Shown here in pieces: positions 35,891-46,785 of a DNA stretch of 64,000 nt (positions are counted from its first letter, which is position 1; each line of letters starts with the position of its first letter). The notes under the pieces are model-generated. The model worked only from the letters and a program-made list of their open reading frames with translations, did not search any database and was not told where the DNA came from. A program made the translations under genes and the position numbers. The DNA comes from Ignavibacteriales bacterium (GTDB lineage Bacteria > Bacteroidota > Ignavibacteria > Ignavibacteriales > Ignavibacteriaceae), in NCBI GenBank assembly GCA_016709155.1, contig JADJEI010000006.1, forward strand, positions 124,001 to 188,000, given 5' to 3'.

Positions 35891-38699
35891 CTACTTGATC
35901 AAAATCATTTTTTTAGTCTTAACAAAAGAACCGGCTTGCAGTTTGTAAAAATAAATTCCGCTTGATAATCCATCTGATGAAAATTCAACCTCGTATTTTC
36001 CTGCAGGTTTTTCTTCGTTTACTAATGTTGCAACTTCCTTTCCAAGAATATCATAAACTTTAATGTTTGATGATCACCCTTCGACAGGCAGCGACAGGGA
36101 ACTGATAAATTATTGTAGTAGGATTAAATGGATTGGGATAGTTCTGTGATAAGGTAAATTCTATTTCATCTTTTAGTTCAACATCTACAATTTGTGAATA
36201 TTCATAGCTGCCGTTATAATCTATTTGCCTCAACCTATAAGAATATTTGCCCGGTAAAATATTTTTATCTGTAAAAGAATATTCAATTATTTCGGTGGAT
36301 GTACCACTGCCTTTCACAAAACCAATTTCAACAAACTCGTATCCAAATAATCTTCTTTCAATTATAAAACCATTATTATTGATTTCAGAGGAAGTAATCC
36401 AATCAAGTTTTACACCGTTACTAATTACTTCTGCCGTAAACGAAGAAAGTTCAACTGGAACCGGAGGGTCCGGCAAAATTAATTTGTATGCACTGCGTCC
36501 GTGTGTCCAAACTACAAGCTTTCGTGTGGCAGTATCAAGTGTAAGATCATGACATGGAACTGTTGCGGGAATTCCATCTGCTAGGATACCCCATGATGCA
36601 CCAAGATTTGTTGTAAAGAAAACTCCATCATCAGTAGCGATGTAAAGTGAGTTATAATCAAGAGGGTCAATGATAACATCATTAATAGGTGCATCAGGAA
36701 GATTTCCATTAATCGGGATCCACGTGTTTCCAAAATCACTTGTTCTAAAAATGTGCGCTCCGGCTTCATCAATTTTGTAACCGGATAAAGTAACATAACA
36801 TACATTAGCAGAATCAAGGTGAATTGTAACACGTGTTACCCAGCGCTCTGGTAACCCATTATTAATTTTTGTCCAGTCAGTTCCGCCATTAGTAGTAACC
36901 CAAACATTGGCGTCATCAGTCCCGCAGTAAATTACATTCGGATTTGATTTAGAAACATCAACAGTGGTAATTGTACCGAGATTTACGATATGACCATTTG
37001 CTAAGTCAGGACTTATCGGTGTCCAGGATTGCATTCCATTAGTAGATCTATGAATTTTATAAGTTCCGCAGTAAAGTGTAGCCGGATTATTTTTGTCCAT
37101 TACAAAAGGAGTCATCCAGTTAGTATATGAAAGGTCTAACCCCGAGGTAGCACTTAAGAAAGTATTCCCCCCATCAGTTGATCGCCCTAAGCCGCCATAC
37201 TGTGAAGATGCATAAATTTTATTTTGATTTTGATAATCAACTAAACAGTAAAAACCATCTCCGCCATAAATAACCTGCCAGTTGTTTAGGCTTCCGCTGA
37301 TAGTTCTAATCGTGCTGTTATCCTGAGTGCCTCCTAAAATATCTTCGGGGTTACCCGGATTTATTTCCCCGGCGTAGAATTGACTTATCGGAAGCGTTTC
37401 ACTTGAATTCCATATTGCCCCGCCGTTAGTCGAATAATCTATTCCTCCATCATTTCCAATCACAGCGTAATTTGGATTTGACAAACTAAAAGCCATTGCA
37501 TGATGATCTACATAGGAATCATTAACAAAATTAAATGAGGTTCCTCCATTAGTTGATTGCATCATGTCTAATCCTCCGCAATAAACAATTTCCTGATTTG
37601 TAGGATGCACTCTGCAAATCCTATTAAACCAGGCATAATTACTTGAGTTTGCAACAGAAGAATTTTTTAATGTCCATGATACCCCGCCGTCAGTTGATTT
37701 GTATAATCCTCTGCTGTTACCGTTTGCGTAAGCAGTAAGCGCATAAATTATATCGGGATTGGATTTGGAAATATCCATTGATATTCTGCCAAGGTCTGAG
37801 CTGTTGGAAGGAAAACCACCATTAACGACTGTCCAGTTGATACCGGAGTCGGTCGATACATACAATGCAGTTTTTGGTCCGCCATATTTTATAAAATCTT
37901 CTCTTCTCATTCTTTCCCAGCTTGCCGCAAAAACTTTAGAAGGATTATTAGGATCAATCACTACATCAACGACACCTACTGAATCTCCGAGATAGATAAC
38001 ATTATCCCATGTAATTCCGCCGTCTGTAGATTTAAATAACCCTCGCTGATCATTCTTTTTTCGTAAGGCACCAAGTGCGGCGACATAAATTTCATTTGTG
38101 TTGAAAGGATTGATTGCAATTCTTCCGATGCTGTTTGTTTCTCCAAGTCCGGTATAATTCCACGTCTCTCCCGCATCAGTAGATTTATAAATACCTGTTC
38201 CGGGATAATAACTTCTTAATGAGTTAGCCTCCCCTGTTCCGCAGTAAATTATATTTGGATTAACCGGATCAATTGCAACATCGCCTATCGAAGTTGTATT
38301 TGTGTTATCAAAAACAGGCGTATAAGATTGACAGAAGTTTTCAGATTTCCATACCCCTCCGTTTGCTGTTCCCACATAAACTATCTGCGGATTAGTCGGG
38401 TGGATAGCGACTGTAGTAATTCTACCTTCTATGTTTGTGGGACCTGCTGACTCCCAAACCAAAGTCTGTCCAAATTTAACAGCAGATGTATTATGCATAT
38501 TCAACTTAACATATTCAATTGCCTTTAATCTTTCTTCATTCGGGATTTCATCAAAAGGATAAGCACGCTGTCGTTCGAACCAATCATCCGCAGGAACAAA
38601 AGAAGGCAGTTTTGCTTTTTCGGAAGTTAGATCTGAATTCAGATAAAAGCTGATTGCAGCAGACAAAACGATTATGGAAAAAACAATTAAACGTTTCAT
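35891..38699 (-). CDS. Large BNR/VPS10-type propeller protein with T9SS tail, frame broken inside the tail
   Basis: About 930 residues if the frame is restored. Start set at ATG 38699 (MKRLIVFSIIVLSAAISF). Residues about 75-740 form BNR repeats of the sortilin/VPS10 or photosystem-assembly type (VAIHPTNPQIVYVGTANGGV, STDAGETWNYTG, STDGGITWDNVI, STDGGVSWTLKN), similar to exported glycosyl-hydrolase-like proteins. The sorting domain starts PVELSSFTAEV. The reading frame ends at 36060 (IIKH) just after an altered piece of the 29-bp palindrome, CACCCTTCGACAGGCAGCG. From there the rest of the tail (KVYDILGKEVATLVNEEKPA to KKMILIK, stop 35891) is open in the next frame. Either the repeat insertion broke the tail, or one base is wrong. 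Confidence 0.78.
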
Positions 38700-38752
38700 A
38701 TTATTTCTCAATTTTTAGATTAATATAAATTCAGTGCTGTAATTTATATTTT

Positions 38753-41700
38753 TTACTTTATTAATATCATCTTTTTGGTCTGAACAAAATCACCAGCACG
38801 TAATTGGTAATAATAAACTCCGCTTGCCAAAAGCAGATCCATCGAACTTTGCTTCATAAGTGCCTGCTGGTTTGTATTCATTCACAAGCGTAGCAACTTC
38901 GTTCCCTAAAACATCAAACACTTTAAGAGTTTGCCAACTGCTAACTGGCGACTGCCAACTGATTTTAGTGCTTGGATTAAATGGATTGGGGTAGTTCTGT
39001 TCAAGTGTAAATTCTAATGGTGATGTTATTTCAATTTCAACCGTGTTTGAGTATTCAAAAGTTCCATCAAAGTCAATTTGTTTTAATCTGTACTGATATT
39101 TTCCTGCAGAAAGATTTTCATCAGTAAAAGAATAACTCTTTGGTTCGGTGGTTGTACCAAACCCGGGAACAAAACCGATAACCTGCCAATCCTTTTGACT
39201 TTTAACGTTTGACAATTCAATCCTCTGCATTTCAAACCCGCTGTTATTTGTCTCTGTTGCAGTTTGCCAGTTAAGAGAAATAAAAGTTACTTTCAACAAA
39301 TGCTGACAAAGACATCAGGCTAACGGGAATAACAACGTCCTGAGAAAGTTTAATCACCCATACGTCTTTTGCCCCATTCCCAAAAGATGATGTTGACCCG
39401 GAAATAATATACCCGCCATCAAACGTTTTTTTTATCGACCTGGCTTCATCATCATCAGTCCCGCCAATAGTCATAGTCCAGATTTCTTCACCTAAAGAAT
39501 CAGTACGAACAATGTAAACATCTTTTCCACCCGAACCAAAAGATTCCGTAGAGCCGGCAATTATAAATCCGCGATCATTAGTTTCTAAAACAGAGTAACC
39601 GATATCTGCAGAATCGCCACCGAATGATTTTAGCCATTTCATTGTACCATTTTTATCATATTTTATTAAGAGGATATCGCTTGGTTGAGAAGTCGAATAA
39701 CCAGTAACTATATAAGAAGAATCATAAGTCGCATCAATCGAATAAGCAGCGGCACCCATTGAGTAGCGGTTATACATCTCCGGCCGCAGGCTGTTTTTTG
39801 TTAAGAGTAAAACCCAGCCTGCGTCTTTTACTCCTGCAACAGCATAGCCATCAAGTCCGTGTCTTCTTATAATGGAATATCCGTAGTCATAATCTGTACT
39901 TGACCAGCCAATACCGTCGGTTCCCGAACTACTATATGACTTTATTAAAAATATCGGTGGGGTTCCAAGTGAGATATCACCTACGGCGACATAAGTTAAA
40001 AGTTCGTTCTCCATTACGGAGTAAAAAGATTCATTATCTCCATCTAAGCCAGTTTTGTTGTCCCATAGAAAATTTCCATCGCCATCAGTTTTAAGTATAT
40101 AGCAAGCTTCATGCCTGGGTATATCCCAAGCTGAACCCGCAACCACAAACGCATCATCAGAAGTCTCAATTATGGAACGCCCGATATCATCATGGTTATC
40201 AAAATCGAATGATTTCATCCATAATGAATCACCATTTTCATCAAGCCTTAACAATAGTATATCTTTCTGAAAATGATCAATTTCATAAAATCTTATGTAT
40301 CCGGTAATAGCAAATCCATGATCTCCTGTCTCTGTAATAGAAAGTCCCTCATCATCCCAGATATTCCCGAACGTTTTTGCCCAAACGATAAACAATCCAT
40401 CAGATTGGATCGTGAAGTAATTATCGCTTTCATCAAAAGCACTTGAATCAGTTACGTTGCTTATTCGAATCTTACAAACTGTGGAATTAAGTGACGGCAC
40501 ATTCCATAAATAATTACCAGTACTTGGTGTCGAAGAAATTATTGTATTCCAACTTGTACCTCCATTAGATGTAAATTCAATTTTCACATCTGAAATTTCA
40601 TAACTGCTCCATTCAATAGATTTGGAAGTATTCGACTGCCACTGTTCCCCTCCATTTGGAGCTAATATTTTTATAGGCGGAATTAGTCTAAGAATTTTAC
40701 CGTTGTCGCCGCAAATCCATACTAAGTTATTCGACAATGAAAATATAGAATTTAACGATTGATATATTGTGCTTTGTGTAACGCTCCAAAATTCCCGCTG
40801 TCTGTTGTATGTAATATTATTCCGCTATCTCCGACAGCCCAGCCTGATGCCTTATTGACAAAACTAATTGAATACAGATTATTTATTGAAGAAGATTGTT
40901 GCAGGCTCCAATGACGACCTCTATCAGTTGTATAAAATACTTTTCCATCATCACAGCTTATCCACCCTGTAAATTGATCATAAAAAAATAAATCATTTAG
41001 TGAATTACCTGCATCAATGGTTTTCTGCACCCATGTATCCCCAGCATTCTCAGTAACTAATAAAATCCCATCTTTTGTTATTGCCCATCCTTTATAAACG
41101 TCTAACATATAAATATCGTTTATTATACTTTTTGACCCGGTTACTTGAGGGATCCATTCAATTCCCCCATTTGTTGTTTTAAATATAACACCAAGATCAG
41201 ACCCCATCATCCAGTTTGCTCATCAATAAAAAAAATAGATTTAAATGAGTAATCAGTACTCTCATTATTATTATTGAACCAAGCAATTTTTAGTGGATCG
41301 GAAGATTTCGTAATCAAATCAAGGTCTCCATCTTCTTCCCGGTCAGAGACTTGGATAACTAATGGAAGTTCAGTAGTAGTTGAGATCATTTTTTTAGTGC
41401 TAAACAAATCAGAGCCCAGGTTTTCATACCAAACAATGTAATCCAAAGAGTAAGAAGTGGATATGATATCGTTATCGTTATCATTATCCATATCTGCCGC
41501 TGTTATGTATCGCGGACCAACAAAGTAACCATCTATTATTATTTCATCGGTAAACACACCATCCCCAAGATTTTTATACCACGAAATATCATTATCCCCC
41601 TGTGCAGCAGAAGTTATGTCAGGTAGTCCGTCATTATTAAAATCGGTGACAAACACATGCCAAACGCCAACGGAACCTGAAGTGATGATGGTAGCAGGGC

Positions 41701-42643
41701 TAAACACACCACTACCAATATTTTCATAATAAAAAATTTTATTGCTGAAGTAGGCTCCGCATATTAGATCTTCATCACCGTCTAAATCAAAATCAGTGGC
41801 AAAAATTGTTCTAGGAGTATTAATAGAATTTGAGATTAGAATTTCATCACTAAACTGGGAGTTACCAAGATATTTAAACCAGGATAACCTGCTTGGGTAA
41901 TCAGAACCAACAATAATATCAGACAACCCATCACCATCAACGTCGGCAGGAAAAATTGGTTCAATACCACTAAGAAAGGAAGGAATCAATACGGGTTCAG
42001 CAAAATTCATATCCCCGAGGTTTTCGATTAAATATATTTTAGCCGGACTGAAAGAAGCTACATATATGTCTAAATCACCGTCCCCATCAACATCATTTGC
42101 AGCAGCAGTATTAGGAATTTGAATTGATTCAGTAATAATTATTTGATCAGAGAAAATACCATTGCCAAGGTTATTATACCAAGTAATCCTATTTCCATAT
42201 TTTGAAAAAGACAGCAAGTCATCATCTCCATCAGAATCAAAATCATAAAGTCTAATTGAATAAGTATCATCAATAAATCCATCAATTATTTCCTCCGCGT
42301 CGAACCTGTTTGAAAAATCTAGTGGACTCCAACTCGTACCAGAATCAGTTGTTTTCAGAACAGTTCGATGGTCACCTGCAATCCATCCTAAATTTTCATT
42401 AATAAAATAAATTGAGTTTAGATTGGATTGCGTATTTCCTTCAACCAAATTCCATTCAACGCCGTAATTTTCGGTTGCTATAATTATTCCTGAATCTCCG
42501 ACTGCAAAACCAGTGCTGTCGTTAATAAAATATAGATCATTTAAATCTTGGTTGATACCGGTATCCACTGTATCCCAAATTTCTTGAGAGAAGCTTGAAT
42601 ACGTGAACAAAATTGAAAATAATACCAGACTAAAAATTTTCAT
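38753..42643 (-). CDS. Very large secreted multi-domain protein with T9SS tail (several frameshifts)
   Basis: Four consecutive frames (42643-41207, 41210-40752, 40737-39271, 39299-38790) plus an open tail to a stop at 38753 are parts of one gene of about 1295 codons. Single-base fixes near 41210, 40788-40791, 39282-39285 and 38829-38832 join them. Order: signal peptide (MKIFSLVLFSILFTYSSFSQ); YCF48 repeats; a seven-fold FG-GAP-like integrin repeat block (DFDSDGDDDLLSF, DVDGDGDLDIYVA, DVDGDGLSDIIVG), whose Asp loops bind calcium; more YCF48 repeats; an Ig-like module (LAPNGGEQWQSNTSKSIEW); DGG/W propeller repeats as in the 4441-6228 protein; and the sorting domain (NFISLNWQTATETNNSG to KKMILIK). 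The combination of three propeller types is unusual. Probably an adhesin or scaffold. Confidence 0.75.
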
Positions 42644-42809
42644 AGCTCATCCTTACTTATTTATTATGTAATTTGGTTTTTACCGTAGATGACTAAAAAA
42701 TATATTTGATTAAATCGAACTTTCAAAAGAAATAATATTGTCACCCAAAAATTATATCAGCAACAATAATAAAAATATTTATCACAATTTATTTTTATAA
42801 TAACATTTA

Positions 42810-42975
42810 CCGCGACTGAACAAAATCACCAGCTCGTAATTGATAAAAATAAACTCCGCTTGCCAACTGCCTACTGTTGACTGAAATTCAACTTCATAAG
42901 TGCCTGCAGGTTTTATTTCATTTATGAGAGCTGCGACTTCCCTATCCAGTAAATGGTAATTTTTAATTCTACGAA
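42810..42975 (-). pseudogene. Orphan T9SS tail relic
   Basis: On the minus strand: LLDREVAALINEIKPAGTYE then VEFQSTVGSWQA and FIFINYELVILFSR in shifting frames. These match LGNEVATLVNEYKPAGTYEV and SGVYFYQLRAGDFVQTK of intact tails. There is no body upstream, where the histidine kinase ends at 42995, so this is a leftover fragment. Confidence 0.65.
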
Positions 42976-42994
42976 TTACTATCGCATAGTCATT

Positions 42995-44146
42995 TCAATC
43001 AAGCGGCAGCTCAATAGTAAATATCGTTCCTGTTTTATCATTTGATATAAATGATACCCTGCCCTTTAAGTACTGCTCTGCTAAAAGTTTTACACTGTAG
43101 GTTCCGATTCCACGACCGGCAGCGGCTTTTGTACTGAATGATCGCTGGAATATCTGCAGTTGATAATTATCAGGAATCACACTGTCATTCTTAACATTGA
43201 ATTGAACTTTGTCATTTTCCCTGGTTGAATATACAACCACATTTCCGTTTGCACCCGTTGCTTCGAGAGCATTTTTAATCAGGTTGCCGATGCAGCGTGT
43301 TAAGAGAACAGTATCTGTATTTATAAGAAAATCATCTTTTGCAAAATTACAGACGTAATGTTTGCCCGCACTCAGTTTATGGTCTTTATAAATATTAAAT
43401 GCCAGGCTGAGTAATTCATTAGTGCTTTTTAATTCTTTATTTACAGGGAGGGTGCCTTGTTCAGCATTTACAAGATCACGCTGCGTCAGAATTTCTTTTA
43501 CAAGCTGTTCGGAAGAATTATACATCATCGTTTTAAATTCTTTAACCTCATCCAGAGATTCTGAGGCATTTATTATTTCTGAAATTCCCATTACTGCGGT
43601 TGCGGTATTTAAAACATCGTGAAAAAATATTCTTTCAAGTACCTTCCTTCTTTTCTCATCCTGAATATCTTCAATTGTAAAAAAAGTAAATCGCTTTTCA
43701 TCTAATTCAATTATCGAAGTATGAACCCGTAGATCAAGTGGACTTTCAATGTTATTTTTTTTAGTGGTTATCCGGCATTCGTCGGAACAGCTCTGCAAAG
43801 TTTCGCGTGTGGATTTATTACATTTACCGGCGCCGCACTCCTCACAAAATTTAGATGTACCGCATCCGGCAGGCATCTCGACTGCATGTATACAATTTAC
43901 AGCCTCACCGACTCTCCTCCCTTCAATCCTGTCATTTTCATCAGGACTCAAAATGTTTTTAGCTGCCTGGTTGTAAGCGACTATCTGCCTGTTGCTATCA
44001 AGTAAAACTGCAGCATTAGGAAGTGCTTCCAGCAGGTTCTTTACGATCGTAAATTTATTAACAAATATTTTTTCTTTCTCTATCTCAGAAAAAGTTGAAC
44101 GGGTTGGGGTATCAAAGTGGGAAGTGATTTCATCTGCAACGTACAT
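42995..44146 (-). CDS. PAS-domain sensor histidine kinase with Cys-rich segment
   Basis: 383 residues, soluble (no membrane segment), with AAGGAG before the ATG. Residues about 35-165 form a PAS domain (NLLEALPNAAVLLDSNRQIV) that contains a cysteine cluster, CGTSKFCEECGAGKCNKST plus CSDEC, which could bind a metal, an Fe-S cluster or act as a redox switch. Residues about 170-235 are the dimerisation/phosphoacceptor part (FFHDVLNTATAVMG, H175 the likely phosphorylated His). Residues about 265-383 are the ATPase domain (LIKNALEAT N box, GRGIGTYSVKLLAEQYL). The lack of membrane anchors suggests a cytoplasmic redox or gas signal. No response regulator gene is adjacent, so the partner is elsewhere. 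Confidence 0.85.
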   Translation of the reverse strand: MYVADEITSHFDTPTRSTFSEIEKEKIFVNKFTIVKNLLEALPNAAVLLDSNRQIVAYNQAAKNILSPDENDRIEGRRVGEAVNCIHAVEMPAGCGTSKFCEECGAGKCNKSTRETLQSCSDECRITTKKNNIESPLDLRVHTSIIELDEKRFTFFTIEDIQDEKRRKVLERIFFHDVLNTATAVMGISEIINASESLDEVKEFKTMMYNSSEQLVKEILTQRDLVNAEQGTLPVNKELKSTNELLSLAFNIYKDHKLSAGKHYVCNFAKDDFLINTDTVLLTRCIGNLIKNALEATGANGNVVVYSTRENDKVQFNVKNDSVIPDNYQLQIFQRSFSTKAAAGRGIGTYSVKLLAEQYLKGRVSFISNDKTGTIFTIELPLD

Positions 44147-44550
44147 ACGATTTCTCCTTATTATTCAAATCTAAAATTTTTAGAAAGAATTAATTATCTA
44201 TCAAATGATGATAAAACATATTCAATAAACCGAAACATCGTGCTTTAGCTGTTAGCCCTTTTTATTAAAAATATGTTTTATCACTTAAACAACATCCTAT
44301 ATTAAAAATGGCGATGAAATATAATGCGTGCAATAATTAGAAGGAAATTAATGGTTACTTAATTATCTAAGATATTGTGTACTACCCAACCGGCATTTAC
44401 AGGATTGACTCACATATATTAATTGTTACATTCTATTTTTAATATTATATCGCTAATTGAAGAAATGAGACTCACCCCCCAGTAAGTCTCATTTGATATT
44501 TCATTATTCAAGCAATAATCCCATTTAGGGTTTCAGATCAAGTAAATGGA
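44147..44550. other. Non-coding interval with a weak hairpin
   Basis: About 400 bp. GAGACTCACCCCCCAGTAAG followed by TCTC at 44467-44490 forms 6-bp arms (GAGACT/AGTCTC) about 60-85 nt past the stop of the 44551 gene and may be its terminator, although no T run follows. It should also contain the promoter of the histidine kinase gene. Nothing else seen. Confidence 0.35.
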
Positions 44551-45294
44551 TCACTTGATCATTATCATCTTCTTAACTGAAACAAATCCCCCCGCCTTTA
44601 ATTGATAGAAATAAACTCCTGAGCTTAATTGTAAATTGTCAATTGTAAATTCTACATTGTAAATGCCTGCCGGTTTGTATTCATTAACTAGTGTTGCGAC
44701 TTCATTTCCAAGAACATCATAAACTTTCAAAGTTTGCCAACTGCCTACTGGCGACTGCCAACTGATTTTAGTGTCTGGGTTAAATGGATTTGGGTAATTC
44801 TGATAAAGTGCGAACTTAGTCGGTATTAAATTAACTTCAACTACATCTGAATATTCAAATTGACCATCATTATCAATTTGCTTTAATCTATACTGAAATT
44901 TACTCCCACCGATTGGGTTTTTATCTACATAAGAATATTCGCTTGGGGAGTTGCTGTTTCCGTGTCCGTGTACAAATCCTAACTTCTGCCAATCATCTGA
45001 TATTTTTCTCTCTACCTCGAATCCAAAGTTATTTACTTCAGTTTCGGTTCTCCATATTAATTTAATCGTATTATTAATAATCGAAGCATTAAAAGAGGAT
45101 AGTTCTACAGGCAGCGGTCCATCACAAAGTGTCCCACCTCCACTATAAATACCATAGATGATCACCTCATCTGCACAGATATCTGCAAATGATCCGACAT
45201 ATATTTCTGTTCCGACATCGTAGACCATTGAACTTTGACCAATAGCCTGAGATGTGATGATTAAAATCAAAATAATTAAAAATATAATTTTCAT
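44551..45294 (-). CDS. Short T9SS-exported protein, nearly only a sorting domain
   Basis: 247 residues. Signal peptide (MKIIFLIILILIITSQAIGQ), then only about 40 residues of its own (SSMVYDVGTEIYVGSFADIC, DEVIIYGIYSGGG) before the sorting domain starts at PVELSSFNAS. The tail holds the WQSPVGSWQT insertion (site 2) and NVEFTIDNLQ (site 3) and ends KKMIMIK. Such a protein could be a shrunken member of the paralogous set or a small surface factor. It is 17 nt downstream of the S74-type gene (45312-46748) and is probably cotranscribed with it. Confidence 0.75.
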   Translation of the reverse strand: MKIIFLIILILIITSQAIGQSSMVYDVGTEIYVGSFADICADEVIIYGIYSGGGTLCDGPLPVELSSFNASIINNTIKLIWRTETEVNNFGFEVERKISDDWQKLGFVHGHGNSNSPSEYSYVDKNPIGGSKFQYRLKQIDNDGQFEYSDVVEVNLIPTKFALYQNYPNPFNPDTKISWQSPVGSWQTLKVYDVLGNEVATLVNEYKPAGIYNVEFTIDNLQLSSGVYFYQLKAGGFVSVKKMIMIK

Positions 45295-45311
45295 AATCGA
45301 TGTTCCAATTA

Positions 45312-46748
45312 TTACTTTGTATCAGTATTTACAATTTCTGAATTGGCTGTACTTTTAATGTTTAATTCGGAAATAAGTTCACTTAAACCATTCATTTGTT
45401 CTTTCAAATCTTTTAATGATTGTAATTCTTCTTTAAGCTTCTCGTTTTCTTGTTTAAGTTCCTGAATAGCTTTAACCATGATAGGTAGTAAATTGCCTGG
45501 CGTGGCTTCTAATTTGTCTGGATTGGATTTATAAACAAGGTTCAACCACTCAGCGTTATAATATTGTTGAACTTCATCAAGTTCTTGTGCAATAAATCCG
45601 GCTGTTAATTTATTTCCCATCTTACTTCCGTCTGACTCATTTTGTTTATACCATTCACGTTTGTCCCAATTGAACTGACGTGGTTTAAGTCTTGAAATGA
45701 AATCTAAACCGAGAGATAGATCGTTAATATTTTTTTTGTCCCTTGCATCTGATAGACTTGTAATTGTTGTGATATTACATCTCAGTGCAGATATAAATCC
45801 ATTACCTAATGTTATTTCATTTGAAACAGAATTACTTGTTGCATCAGCACCCGATCCAATACAAATATTATTATTTCCGGTTTCTATCGTAGTTCCCGCA
45901 CTACTACCAACTGCAACATTTTCATTACCGGAAGTATTATTAGTTAATGCGTCACTTCCTATTGCTGTGTTTTGACTACCAGTATTGTTTATACTCAAAG
46001 AATTTAAACCAAATGCAGAATTATTGTTTCCCTTATTATGGTTTCGCATTGAATAAGGTCCCACAGCAGTATTGCCATAACCAACACTTGAACCATTCTC
46101 CATAGTCATGATGCCTATTGCTACATTACTGCTTCCATCTGTGTTTGCAAATAAAGCCCCCAAACCCATTGCTGTATTTTCAGTACCATTCAAATTAGAG
46201 TACATTGAATGAAACCCTACGGATGTATTATTTCCACCACCGAGATTACTATTTAGTGAACGATAGCCAACCGCAGTATTACTGTAACATTCTGTACAAC
46301 TTGATAATGCACTTGAACCTATTGCTGTATTTCCGGTTCCAGCTGTATTTAGGAGCAAAGTGTTGTCTCCAACAGCGGTATTGGTCAATCCTGTGGTTAG
46401 TGAATGCATAGAAAAATATCCCACTGCGGTGTTGCTGCTGGATTCTCCTCCTGTTCCATTCATATTTGTATTTCCAGCATTAATCCCAAGAAAAGTGTTA
46501 CGACCATCTGTACCAATTGGGGAATAATTATGTAAAAAAAGACTTGAATTTTTGTAAATGAATCCAAGTGTAGACCCTTGCAAATCTGCAAGTGAAATTC
46601 GTCCATCATCTTGATATAATGAAAAAAATGTAGTAGTGTTATCCTTAATAGAGAACACCCCATTTGAACCAAGAGTATTTGTAATGTCCTGCGGGTATGC
46701 TGAGAGAGAGAAAAGAAGAAGTAATAAAAAAGTTGTAAAAGTCTTCAT
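45312..46748 (-). CDS. Trimeric YadA-head-like repeat protein with S74 self-cleaving chaperone domain
   Basis: Start set at ATG 46748 (MKTFTTFLLLLLFSLSAYPQ) with AGGATAT upstream; a longer frame to 46784 is less likely. 478 residues. The middle (residues about 90-320) has repeats of the form NTAVGxxSLxxNxxGxxNTAIG, the left-handed parallel beta-roll of trimeric YadA-type heads and phage tail fibres. Residues about 335-440 are the peptidase S74 intramolecular chaperone, entered at SLSDARDKKNINDLSLGLDF; in this family the chain cleaves itself before such a Ser-Asp after trimerisation. A C-terminal coiled coil (AIQELKQENEKLKEELQSL) follows. It probably forms a trimeric surface or extracellular fibre. 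Confidence 0.85.
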   Translation of the reverse strand: MKTFTTFLLLLLFSLSAYPQDITNTLGSNGVFSIKDNTTTFFSLYQDDGRISLADLQGSTLGFIYKNSSLFLHNYSPIGTDGRNTFLGINAGNTNMNGTGGESSSNTAVGYFSMHSLTTGLTNTAVGDNTLLLNTAGTGNTAIGSSALSSCTECYSNTAVGYRSLNSNLGGGNNTSVGFHSMYSNLNGTENTAMGLGALFANTDGSSNVAIGIMTMENGSSVGYGNTAVGPYSMRNHNKGNNNSAFGLNSLSINNTGSQNTAIGSDALTNNTSGNENVAVGSSAGTTIETGNNNICIGSGADATSNSVSNEITLGNGFISALRCNITTITSLSDARDKKNINDLSLGLDFISRLKPRQFNWDKREWYKQNESDGSKMGNKLTAGFIAQELDEVQQYYNAEWLNLVYKSNPDKLEATPGNLLPIMVKAIQELKQENEKLKEELQSLKDLKEQMNGLSELISELNIKSTANSEIVNTDTK

Positions 46749-46785
46749 TGTTATATCCTTCCGGGTATTTATTTTTAAATACAAA

